NCBI RefSeq assembly: GCF_014190775.1
Contig: NZ_JACHVP010000001.1
Span: 682,001 to 746,000, forward strand
Direction of reading: 5' to 3'
DNA: 64,000 nucleotides
DNA from: Leifsonia aquatica
GTDB lineage: Bacteria > Actinomycetota > Actinomycetes > Actinomycetales > Microbacteriaceae
Below are positions 43,483 to 50,990 of this stretch, piece after piece. The notes under the pieces are model-generated. The model was not told the DNA's origin, ran no database searches, and saw only the letters and a list, made by a program, of their open reading frames with translations. A program made the position numbers and the translations under genes. Positions within the stretch are counted from its first letter, which is position 1. Every line of letters starts with the position of its first letter.

Positions 43483-44486
43483 CCCTCCGCTCGGTCGCCG
43501 GGGGTGCGGTCGAGCATCGCCTCGACGTCGCCGATCGCCATGATCGGGCCGGTCGCGTTCGAGAGCGGGTTCACCGCGTTGCTGTGCACCCGATCCACCA
43601 GCCCGTCGAGCATGGTCACCGCGTCGTCGACGATGTCCTGGTCGCGCACCTCGCGGCCGTGCAGCAGCCAGCGTGCGACCTCGAGCTCGGCGTAGAGCAT
43701 GGCGCGCTGCGTGAACTGCCGATCCGTCGCGACCTGACGGGCGGAGGCGTAGGCCGTGAGCGCGCCGTCGGTCGCCTCGGGGTTCATGGCGAGCAGCCAG
43801 TGCAGGTCGCGTGCCGGGTCGCCGACGCGGAGCGCAGACCAGCCCAGGACCGCGGTCACCGAGTCGCCGTCCACGAGGAACGAGTCGGCGGTGAGGGCGC
43901 CGTTGATCACGGTCGGCTGGAACTGCCAGAGCGAGTGGTCCGCCGTGGCGTCGCGCCAGCGGTCACGGAGCGCGGTCGGCAGTAGGCCGGTGGCGGCGGA
44001 GGCCTCGATGAGGGAGGTGGCCGAGCCGAGCGAGTCGGCGGCCGAGAGCACGGGGAGTCCCGCTTCGCCGACGAAGCTGGTCGGGAGGGTGTGGATGGCG
44101 GCGATGGCGTGACCGATCGAGCCGGCGAGGCCGTCTCCCGGCGGCACCTCCTCGACCGTGACGTGCTCGCCGGGGAGGAAGTCGTAGACCAGGGCGCGGG
44201 TGCCGCCCACGGGTGCCTGCCCGAGGTACTGCGGGACGTCGAAGGGCAGCCGGCTGCGGATTCCCGCGGTCAGCGCGCGCAGGGCCACGAGGTCGGCGCT
44301 CTGCTCCGATTCGGCGGACTGGGAGAGCGGGACGCGGACGATGCAGACGCGGCCGTCGCGCTCGTCGAGCAGCGCGGCATCGAACTCGCCTGCGCCGTCC
44401 CGGGAGTAGCTGCGGGCGCCGGAGACGACGAGGTCGGGCACGGCCGAAGCGGCCAGCGCGGCTAGAGTGAGGTGGGATCTGGCCAT
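43413..44486 (-). CDS. Aminoglycoside/macrolide phosphotransferase-fold protein, probable pseudokinase
   Basis: A protein of 357 residues with an APH/Mph-like fold: 'TRALVYDFLPGEHVTVEEVP' (hinge), 'IGHAIAAIHTLPT' and 'VGDPARDLHWLLAMNPEAT' (221-239), the last typical of macrolide 2'-phosphotransferases. The catalytic loop expected as HGDLHxxN reads 'INGALTADSFLV' (Asn195, Ala197, Ser202), and the expected metal Asp ('VIDW') is Gly215 in 'VLGW'. All main catalytic residues are therefore changed, so phosphotransfer is unlikely. The acidic/Ser-rich C-terminus lies antisense to the end of adnB. TAGCCT lies at leaderless spacing before ATG 44486. Confidence 0.8.
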   Translation of the reverse strand: MARSHLTLAALAASAVPDLVVSGARSYSRDGAGEFDAALLDERDGRVCIVRVPLSQSAESEQSADLVALRALTAGIRSRLPFDVPQYLGQAPVGGTRALVYDFLPGEHVTVEEVPPGDGLAGSIGHAIAAIHTLPTSFVGEAGLPVLSAADSLGSATSLIEASAATGLLPTALRDRWRDATADHSLWQFQPTVINGALTADSFLVDGDSVTAVLGWSALRVGDPARDLHWLLAMNPEATDGALTAYASARQVATDRQFTQRAMLYAELEVARWLLHGREVRDQDIVDDAVTMLDGLVDRVHSNAVNPLSNATGPIMAIGDVEAMLDRTPGDRAEGYGRSGGMKPVAEDQSERSSSSS

Positions 44487-44492
44487 GGTTCC

Positions 44493-44499
44493 TAGGCTA
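44493..44499. promoter_or_regulatory. Overlapping divergent -10 elements, kinase-fold gene and nudC
   Basis: On the minus strand TAGCCT (44499-44494) is at -13 to -8 from the ATG at 44486. On the plus strand TAGGCT (44493-44498) would start a nudC transcript near 44505, giving a leader of about 45 bases with AAAGG before its ATG. The two hexamers overlap almost completely. Confidence 0.5.
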
Positions 44500-44549
44500 A
44501 ATGGACATCCGCGCGTGGGCTCTGATCGCCACGCCTTGAAAGGTTCTCG

Positions 44550-45569
44550 ATGTCGTCCGCACCCCTCTCCGCCTCGCTGCGCGACCTCCCGCTCTCCCGT
44601 CACGCCGTCGACCGCGATCACGCCGCCCGGTCGCGTCCTGCGCTGTTCGACGAGCTGTGGGAGGAGCCGGGCACGCGCGTCCTCGCCCTGTGGAAGGGCC
44701 GGGCGCTTCTGACGCCCGAGAGCATCCCGGCCGCGACGCCGTCCGGGGACGGCTGGAGCGCGCCGGATGCGGGCGAGGCCGCTCTCGACCTCCTTCCGGT
44801 CGAGCGCGTCACGTCCGCACTGGTGCGCGTTTACCTGGGCCGGACCCTCGTGGCCACGCCCACCGAGCCGGCGGGCACCGCCGTGGTCCTGGAGGTGCTG
44901 ACGGACGCGGCCGCTCAGGAGCTGGAGCCCGATGAGGCGCGCTGGGGCAATCTGCGCACGGTGGCCACTGCCCTCAGTGATCGGGACGCAGGACTCTTCA
45001 CCGAGGCACTCGCCATCGCGAACTGGCACGCCTCCCACACCCACTGCCCGCGCTGCGGGACGCCGACGGTCGTGCAGCAGGCCGGCTGGGTGCGGCACTG
45101 CTTCGAGGACGGTTCGGAAGTGTTCCCGCGCACCGATCCCGCGGTCATCGTCACCGTGCTCGACGCCGACGACCGCCTCCTGCTCGGCTCGAACGCCATG
45201 TGGGAGAACACGCGGTTCTCGCTCCTGGCGGGCTTCGTCGAGCCGGGGGAGTCCTTCGAGTCCGCCGTCGAGCGCGAGATCTTCGAGGAGGCCGGCATCC
45301 GCGTGGTCGACGCGCAGTACAAGGGCTCCCAGCCGTGGCCGTTCCCCGCCTCGGTGATGGTCGGGATGACGGCGCGGCTCGCCGATGATCAGGCAGCGTC
45401 CGCGCTCGCCCCGGACGGCGAGGAGATCCTCGACCTGCGCTGGTTCAGCCGGGCCGAGCTGTGGGCGGCCCGCGAACAGGTCATCCTGCCCGGCCGGTCG
45501 TCGATCGCCCGTGCCCTCATCGAGGACTGGTACGGAGGGTCCCTCGACGAGCCCCCGGCGGTGCCGTGA
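44550..45569 (+). CDS. nudC: NADH pyrophosphatase (NUDIX)
   Basis: A protein of 339 residues. N-terminal NUDIX-like domain, a short zinc-ribbon remnant ('CPRCGTP' at about 167-173), then the catalytic domain with NUDIX box 'GFVEPGESFESAVEREIFEE' and the NudC signature 'SQPWPFPASVMVGM'. It hydrolyses NADH to NMNH and AMP and may remove NAD caps from RNA. The second Cys pair of the zinc ribbon is missing ('WVRHCFEDG'), so zinc binding is probably incomplete. ATG 44550 has GAAAGG upstream. The stop overlaps the uvrD2 start. Confidence 0.93.
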   Translation: MSSAPLSASLRDLPLSRHAVDRDHAARSRPALFDELWEEPGTRVLALWKGRALLTPESIPAATPSGDGWSAPDAGEAALDLLPVERVTSALVRVYLGRTLVATPTEPAGTAVVLEVLTDAAAQELEPDEARWGNLRTVATALSDRDAGLFTEALAIANWHASHTHCPRCGTPTVVQQAGWVRHCFEDGSEVFPRTDPAVIVTVLDADDRLLLGSNAMWENTRFSLLAGFVEPGESFESAVEREIFEEAGIRVVDAQYKGSQPWPFPASVMVGMTARLADDQAASALAPDGEEILDLRWFSRAELWAAREQVILPGRSSIARALIEDWYGGSLDEPPAVP

Positions 45570-47338
45570 CCGAGGGACCGGCCACTCCGGCGGCCCTGCT
45601 CGCCGGGCTCGACGCCCAGCAGCGGGTGGCGGCGGAGGCCTTGTTCGGCCCCGTGTGCATCCTCGCGGGTGCGGGCACGGGCAAGACCCGCGCGATCACG
45701 CACCGGATCGCGTACGGGGTGGCCTCTGGAGCGTTCACGCCCAACCGCGTGATGGCGCTCACGTTCACCAACCGCTCGGCCGCCGAGCTCCGGGGCCGTC
45801 TGCGCCAGCTCGGCGCTGGAGGCGTCGCTGCCCGGACGTTCCACGCTGCTGCCCTGGCGCAGCTCAACTACTTCTGGCCCCAGGTCACCGGCGGCCAGCT
45901 CCCGAGCGTGCTCGACGGCAAGGGGCGGGTGCTCGGCCACGCGGCGGAGAAGCTCTCCCTGCGCGTCGACACCGCGATGCTCCGCGACATCGCCGCCGAG
46001 ATCGAGTGGCGCAAGGTCTCCGGCCTGACGCTCGACCAGTACGCGGCCGCGCTCGCGACGCGCCCGCTGCCCGGCACCCTCTCCGCCGAGCAGCTCATCG
46101 ACCTGCACCGGACGTACGAGGAGCTCAAGGACGAGCGCAAGCAGATCGACTTCGAGGACGTGCTGCTGGTCTGCGCCGGGATGATCGAGATGGAGCCTTC
46201 CGTCGCGATGCAGGTGCGCGAGCAGTACCGCTACTTCGTGGTGGACGAGTACCAGGACGTCTCGCCGCTGCAGCATCAGCTGCTGGGGCTCTGGCTCGGC
46301 AGCCGGCGCGACCTCTGCGTCGTCGGCGACGCCAGCCAGACCATCTACTCCTTCGCGGGCGCACGCAGCGAGTACCTCCTCGGCTTCGAGCGGGAGCACC
46401 CGGGCGCGACGGTGGTGCGCCTGGAGCAGAACTATCGCTCGACGCCCGGCGTGATCGCCACGGCGAACCGGCTCATGCGCGGCCGTTCCGGAGCACTCAC
46501 CCTGCACGCCGCGGCGACGCAGCGCCCTTCCGACGCGGCTCGCGACACGGCGGATGTCGCGCAGCCGGCGGCTTTCGCCGACGACCGCGCCGAGGCGCGT
46601 GCCGTGGCCGAGCAGATCGCGGCCGAGCTCGCGGCCGGGGCGCGCCCCGAGAGCATCGCCGTCCTGTATCGCGTCAACGTGCAGGCCGCCGTGCTCGAGC
46701 AGGCGCTCGGAGACCTCGGCATCAGCTACCAGATCCGCGGGTCGAAGCGGTTCTTCGATCTCCCGGAGGTGCGCCAGGCGATCATGACGCTGCGGGCGGC
46801 GAGCGTCGCGGCGACCGACGAGCCGCTCTTCAAATCGGTCAGTGACGTGCTGCGCACCCTGGGCTGGTCGGTCCAGCCTCCCGCCGGCCGCGGCGCGGTG
46901 CGGGAGCGCTGGGAGTCGCTGAACGCGATCATGGGCCTCGTCGACGAGATGCCGCCCGGCGCCACCTTCCGCCGCTTCACGGACGAGCTGCTGGCGCGTC
47001 AGGCCGGTCAGCACGAGCCCACGCTCTCGGCGGTCACGCTCGCCACCCTCCACGCTGCGAAGGGCCTCGAGTGGGAGTCGGTCTACCTGATCGGCCTGAG
47101 CGAGGGGCTGGTCCCGATCAGTTACGCGACCGGGTTCGAGCAGATCGACGAGGAGCGCCGTCTGCTGTACGTGGGCATCACGCGCGCGCGCCGACGCCTG
47201 CGGCTCAGCTGGGCGCATCGTGGCTCGAATCCCGGCCGGCCGGTGTCTCGCCAGCCGTCCCGCTTCCTGGCGGAGCTGGCTCCGCCCGCGCGTCCGGCCC
47301 GGGTGGCGGCGACGGCGGAGGCGTCTCCCGAGGGGTGA
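45566..47338 (+). CDS. uvrD2: ATP-dependent DNA helicase UvrD2-like
   Basis: A protein of 590 residues of the superfamily 1A helicases. Motifs: 'ILAGAGTGKTRAITHRIAYG' (Walker A near 33-40), Ia 'ALTFTNRSAAELRGRL', II 'VVDEYQDVSPLQHQ' (about 224-237), III 'GDASQTIYSFAGA', IV 'LEQNYRSTPG', V 'TLHAAKGLEWESV' and VI 'YVGITRARRRLRLSW'. Mycobacterial UvrD2 has in addition an HRDC domain and a tetracysteine region; this protein stops soon after motif VI with a Pro/Ala tail, so those are missing. GTG 45566 overlaps the nudC stop (GTGA). The last 134 bases are antisense to the next gene. Confidence 0.9.
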   Translation: MTEGPATPAALLAGLDAQQRVAAEALFGPVCILAGAGTGKTRAITHRIAYGVASGAFTPNRVMALTFTNRSAAELRGRLRQLGAGGVAARTFHAAALAQLNYFWPQVTGGQLPSVLDGKGRVLGHAAEKLSLRVDTAMLRDIAAEIEWRKVSGLTLDQYAAALATRPLPGTLSAEQLIDLHRTYEELKDERKQIDFEDVLLVCAGMIEMEPSVAMQVREQYRYFVVDEYQDVSPLQHQLLGLWLGSRRDLCVVGDASQTIYSFAGARSEYLLGFEREHPGATVVRLEQNYRSTPGVIATANRLMRGRSGALTLHAAATQRPSDAARDTADVAQPAAFADDRAEARAVAEQIAAELAAGARPESIAVLYRVNVQAAVLEQALGDLGISYQIRGSKRFFDLPEVRQAIMTLRAASVAATDEPLFKSVSDVLRTLGWSVQPPAGRGAVRERWESLNAIMGLVDEMPPGATFRRFTDELLARQAGQHEPTLSAVTLATLHAAKGLEWESVYLIGLSEGLVPISYATGFEQIDEERRLLYVGITRARRRLRLSWAHRGSNPGRPVSRQPSRFLAELAPPARPARVAATAEASPEG

Positions 47339-48134
47339 CGGGGAGGCCCAGGCAGCCGCATTCCGGATGCGGCATATGCTTTCGTGGCATCCATCCACCT
47401 GCTCCCGCCTCGAACCGGCTGCCCCAGCCAGCCCCGAGTGAGTTCGGTGCGTTCACGGCGGCGACGACCAGCGCGGCCACCACGGCGGCGACCGCCTCGG
47501 AGACGAGCTCGGTCTCGCCGGGCCGCGGGCGGCCGTGCAATTGCGCCGCCATCGCGGGCCACGCCGGGTCGGCATCGGCGCGGTGCAGGTCGACGCAGCG
47601 CACGCAGGCTCCGCGGCCCGGCCGGACGAGGGGGCCGACGTCGACACCGCCGTCGCTGAAGACGACCGGGAGATGCTGGATGTCGCGGCGCAACCAGGGG
47701 CCGTGCCGCGACGGCTCGATCGCGTACGAACCGACGATCACGGCGAGCATCGCCGACTCGACCAGCGGATCGCTCCACGCGAGGCCGCTGCGCACGTCGA
47801 CGCCCTCCGCGCGCAGATGGCCGACGATCCGTCCGGCCGTCCGTCCCTCGCCGTCCACGATGACGAGTGGAGTGGGCGCCGGGTCGACCGGCGACCGCTC
47901 CAGGACGGAGGCCACCTTCGCGAGGAGAGCGTCGACCGAATCGGGTGCCGCGCGCGACCGTCTGGCGATCATGCGCAACCCGGCGACCGAGACGCCGTCG
48001 GCGAGAGCCGTGATCATGCGTTCCTCGGCCACGCTCACCGGGTGCAGGACCAGCCGCGGCGCATCGACGCCGAACTGGAGGGTGTCGGGCGTGCGCCAGA
48101 CCCGGGGGATGCGGGGATCGAGTGCGAGGACCAT
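47205..48134 (-). CDS. E1-like cyclodehydratase-family (TOMM/ThiF-related) protein
   Basis: A protein of 309 residues resembling the E1-like (ocin-ThiF/cyclodehydratase) proteins of azole peptide pathways. It lacks the Rossmann ATP site but keeps a conserved scaffold: 'LVIVDGEGRTAGRIVGHLRA' and two cysteine pairs, 'GACVRCVDLHRADADP' (CxxC) and 'HPECGCLG' (CxC), expected to hold zinc. No YcaO partner, precursor peptide or dehydrogenase is nearby; the locus is housekeeping. The last 45 or so residues are Pro-rich and antisense to uvrD2. ATG 48134 has CAGGAT at -12 to -7. Role unknown. Confidence 0.7.
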   Translation of the reverse strand: MVLALDPRIPRVWRTPDTLQFGVDAPRLVLHPVSVAEERMITALADGVSVAGLRMIARRSRAAPDSVDALLAKVASVLERSPVDPAPTPLVIVDGEGRTAGRIVGHLRAEGVDVRSGLAWSDPLVESAMLAVIVGSYAIEPSRHGPWLRRDIQHLPVVFSDGGVDVGPLVRPGRGACVRCVDLHRADADPAWPAMAAQLHGRPRPGETELVSEAVAAVVAALVVAAVNAPNSLGAGWGSRFEAGAGGWMPRKHMPHPECGCLGLPVTPRETPPPSPPPGPDARAEPAPPGSGTAGETPAGRDSSHDAPS

Positions 48135-48235
48135 CCCGTCATCCTGCCCGCAGCGAGACCGTCTCCGGCCGTTATCCACAGGGGGCCCGGGGCTCCGGCC
48201 GTCATCCCCAGACGACGTGCCGGAGGCGCCGCGGA

Positions 48236-49579
48236 TCAGTCCTCGGTGGGGCGCTCCGTGTCATCGCGGAGGAGGTCCTCGATCGCCTGATCGAGCTCAT
48301 CCCGCTCCGGCTCGGTGCCGGCGGCAGCCGCGCTGAGCCGCGCGACCAACGCCGACGGGTCGTCGAGATCGGCCGCCTGGGGGAGGAGGTCCGGGTGCGA
48401 CCAGAGGCCGTCGCGTGCGTCCTGGCCGACCGCGTCCGTCACGGCCTGCCACATTGCCGCCGCCTCGCGCAGTCGTCGCGGGCGCAGCTCGAGACCGACG
48501 AGCGTCGCGAACGCCGACTCGGCCGGACCGCCGGACGCACGCCGACGGCGCACCGTCTCGGCGATGGCGTCGGCGCGGGGGAGGAGGCGGGTCGCGCTCG
48601 CGGTGACGACGTCGACCCAGCCCTCGACGAGGGCGAGCACGGTCTCCAGACGGGCGAGGGCCTCCTGCTGCTCTTCCGTCTTCGGCGGGATGAGCGCGCC
48701 GCTCACCATCGCCTCGCGCAGCTCCTCCGGGTTGGCCGGATCGAAGCTCTCGGCGAGCGACTCGAGCCGGTCGGTGTCGATGGTGATGCCCTTCGCGAAC
48801 GCCGTGATCTGCGTGATCAGCTGGAGCCGCAGCCACTTGGCGTGACGGAACAGGCTCGCGTGGGCGAGCTCCCGCACCGCGAGGTAGAGCTGCACCTGGT
48901 CCTCGGGGATGTCCAGTCCTGCACCGAACTCGGCGACGTTCTGGGGGATCAGTGCGGCCGTGCCGTCGGCGAGCAGCGGGATGCCGATGTCGCCGCCCGA
49001 GACGACCTCCTTGGCCAGCTGACCGACCACCTGGCCGAGCTGCATGGCGAAGAGCGCGCCGCCGATCGAGCGCATGAGCTGCCCGGCGTTCTGGAGCATG
49101 CCCTGCATCTCCTCCGGGGCCTGCTCGGCGAGCACACGGGTCAGCGCGTCCGAGATGCTGAGGGCGACCGGCTCGGCCAGCTGCGTCCACAAGGGCATCG
49201 TCTGCCGCGCCCACTCCGCCCGGCCGATCAGCTCCGGCGTGCCGGAGAGACCGGCGACGGACGTCGCCTGGTCGAGCCAGAGGCCGGCCACGTTGAAGGC
49301 CTGGTCGAGCGTCGCCCGTTCGGCCGGGGTGACCGCGTGGGCGCCTTCGCCGGCCAGGGTGCGGGCCTGCTGCTCGGCGATGTCCCAGTTGATGCCGCCG
49401 CCGGGGTTCGCCAGCGCGTTCTGCAGCTGTCCGAGCAGCTTCTGGATGCTCGCCGGGTCGTTCGGCAGACCCGCGGCCCCGGCCAGCTGGCTCGGGTCGA
49501 TCGACGAGTCTCCGGAGAGGAACTCGCGCAACATGTCCCGGAACTCGTCGTCCGGCTCCTTGTTCGGCTCGTCGGCCAT
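48236..49579 (-). CDS. Zincin_2/DUF2342 family zinc-metallopeptidase-like protein
   Basis: A protein of 447 residues of the actinobacterial DUF2342 (Zincin_2) family, M. tuberculosis Rv3195 group. The core has 'AQLGQVVGQLAKEVVSGGDI'-like helices and the active-site-like 'LYLAVRELAHASLFRHAKWL' at about 226-245. In place of a strict HExxH this has Glu-Leu-Ala-His, as usual in this family, so peptidase activity is uncertain. An acidic Gly-poor N-terminus and an acidic C-terminus flank the helical body. GAGGGG precedes ATG 49579. It is divergent from the PDZ-Lon protease gene. The protein is probably cytosolic. Confidence 0.88.
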   Translation of the reverse strand: MADEPNKEPDDEFRDMLREFLSGDSSIDPSQLAGAAGLPNDPASIQKLLGQLQNALANPGGGINWDIAEQQARTLAGEGAHAVTPAERATLDQAFNVAGLWLDQATSVAGLSGTPELIGRAEWARQTMPLWTQLAEPVALSISDALTRVLAEQAPEEMQGMLQNAGQLMRSIGGALFAMQLGQVVGQLAKEVVSGGDIGIPLLADGTAALIPQNVAEFGAGLDIPEDQVQLYLAVRELAHASLFRHAKWLRLQLITQITAFAKGITIDTDRLESLAESFDPANPEELREAMVSGALIPPKTEEQQEALARLETVLALVEGWVDVVTASATRLLPRADAIAETVRRRRASGGPAESAFATLVGLELRPRRLREAAAMWQAVTDAVGQDARDGLWSHPDLLPQAADLDDPSALVARLSAAAAGTEPERDELDQAIEDLLRDDTERPTED

Positions 49580-49738
49580 CGTGGGCGCCCCTCGTCTCGA
49601 AGTTGTGCCGCTGCGGTGTGCGGCTTTCAGGCTCGCCATCTACGCTAGCTCCTGATCTCCAAGAGCCGGGTGGGAATCCGCCCCGGTTGCCCGGCGCGCG
49701 GTGCGCCCGTGGCGAACACGACCGAAGGGACCTGCCGC

Positions 49739-50875
49739 GTGAGCCTGTTCACCGACGACGAGCACGCCGTGGCGGAGCCTCACCAGCCGATCCGGCCGTC
49801 CCGACGGGTCGTCATCGGCTGGGCCTCCGTGCTCGTCGCGTTCGCGCTGACGCTGGTGCTTGCCCTGGCTCCCGCGCCGTTCGTGATCGAGATCCCGGGA
49901 CCGGTCTTCAACACCCTCGGCACCGATCAGCAGGTCGGCGCCGAGAAGAGCGGCGACGCCAAGGAGCTCATCACGATCCCGGGTCAGAAGACCTACGACA
50001 CGGCCGGCTCCCTCGATCTGCTCACGGTCTCCGTCGTCGGCAATCCCGACTCGCGGCCCAGCTGGTTCGAGATCGTCTCCTCCTGGTTCCAGCCGAGCCG
50101 CGCGGTCCTCCCGATCGACTCGGTCTTCCCTCCCGGAACGACGACCGAGCAGTCGAACGCCGAGAACGCCGCCCTGATGGTGGACTCGCAGCAGGACGCC
50201 GTGGCGGCCGCGCTCAACGAGCTCGGCTACGACTTCCCCCAGGCCGTGGTCGTGAAGCAGCTGATCACGGACACGCCGGCTTCGAAGACCCTCAAGGAAG
50301 GGGACGAGATCACGACCGTCAACGGAGCGGAGGTGAAGAGCGTCCAGGCCCTCCGGGACGCGATCGCGAAGAACGGCACCGACAAGGCCGCCCAGGTCGG
50401 CATCCTCCGCGACGGCAGCGCCCAGACCGTCGCCATCACCCCGGTCGATTCGGCGGGGCGGGCCGTGCTCGGCATCGGCGCCGGGATGGACTACACCTTC
50501 CCGTTCGAGGTGAAGATCCAGCTCGACAACGTGGGCGGCCCCAGCGCGGGCCAGATGTTCGCACTCGGCATCATCGACAAGCTGACGCCGGGGGAGCTGA
50601 ACGGCGGCAAGAAGATCGCCGGGACCGGGACGATCGACAACGCGGGCAACATCGGCGCGATCGGCGGCATCCGGCAAAAGATGTACGCCGCGCGCGACGA
50701 CGGCAAGGCGGAGTACTTCCTCGCCCCGGCCTCGAACTGCGACGAGGTGACCGGCCACATCCCGGCCGGCCTGCAGGTCTTCGCCGTGAAGACCCTCTCC
50801 GACTCGCTGGCGGTCCTGAAAGCGGTGAGCACGGGAGGCAGCACCTCCGGCCTGCCGACCTGCCCCGCCTCCTGA
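49739..50875 (+). CDS. PDZ and Lon-type (S16) serine protease, membrane anchored
   Basis: A protein of 378 residues: one N-terminal membrane helix ('VVIGWASVLVAFALTLVLAL'), an extracellular region, a PDZ domain ('TLKEGDEITTVNGAEVKSVQ' at about 185-204) and a C-terminal Lon proteolytic domain. The Lon dyad is visible as Ser in 'NVGGPSAGQMFALGIID' and Lys in 'IGAIGGIRQKMYAARDD'. It is the actinobacterial YlbL/Rv3194c type, a membrane-tethered processing protease facing outward. GTG 49739 has GAAGGGA nine bases upstream; earlier in-frame starts lack a ribosome site. The UPF0182 gene follows. Confidence 0.92.
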   Translation: MSLFTDDEHAVAEPHQPIRPSRRVVIGWASVLVAFALTLVLALAPAPFVIEIPGPVFNTLGTDQQVGAEKSGDAKELITIPGQKTYDTAGSLDLLTVSVVGNPDSRPSWFEIVSSWFQPSRAVLPIDSVFPPGTTTEQSNAENAALMVDSQQDAVAAALNELGYDFPQAVVVKQLITDTPASKTLKEGDEITTVNGAEVKSVQALRDAIAKNGTDKAAQVGILRDGSAQTVAITPVDSAGRAVLGIGAGMDYTFPFEVKIQLDNVGGPSAGQMFALGIIDKLTPGELNGGKKIAGTGTIDNAGNIGAIGGIRQKMYAARDDGKAEYFLAPASNCDEVTGHIPAGLQVFAVKTLSDSLAVLKAVSTGGSTSGLPTCPAS

Positions 50876-50943
50876 CGCGCTCTGACACTCCCGGGCGGGC
50901 ATGGCCCAGCGCCGGGCACGGCGTTCTCCAAGCGACGCGCGCC

Positions 50944-50949
50944 TAGGAT
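50944..50949 (+). promoter_or_regulatory. -10 element of the UPF0182 gene
   Basis: TAGGAT, identical to the -10 before the PHP gene including flanking CC and GGA, lies 41-46 bases before the GTG at 50991. A leader of about 35 bases with GAGGG would result. Confidence 0.45.
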
Positions 50950-50990
50950 GGATCCGATCTGCACATCACGCGAGAGCAAGAGGGCCGCAC

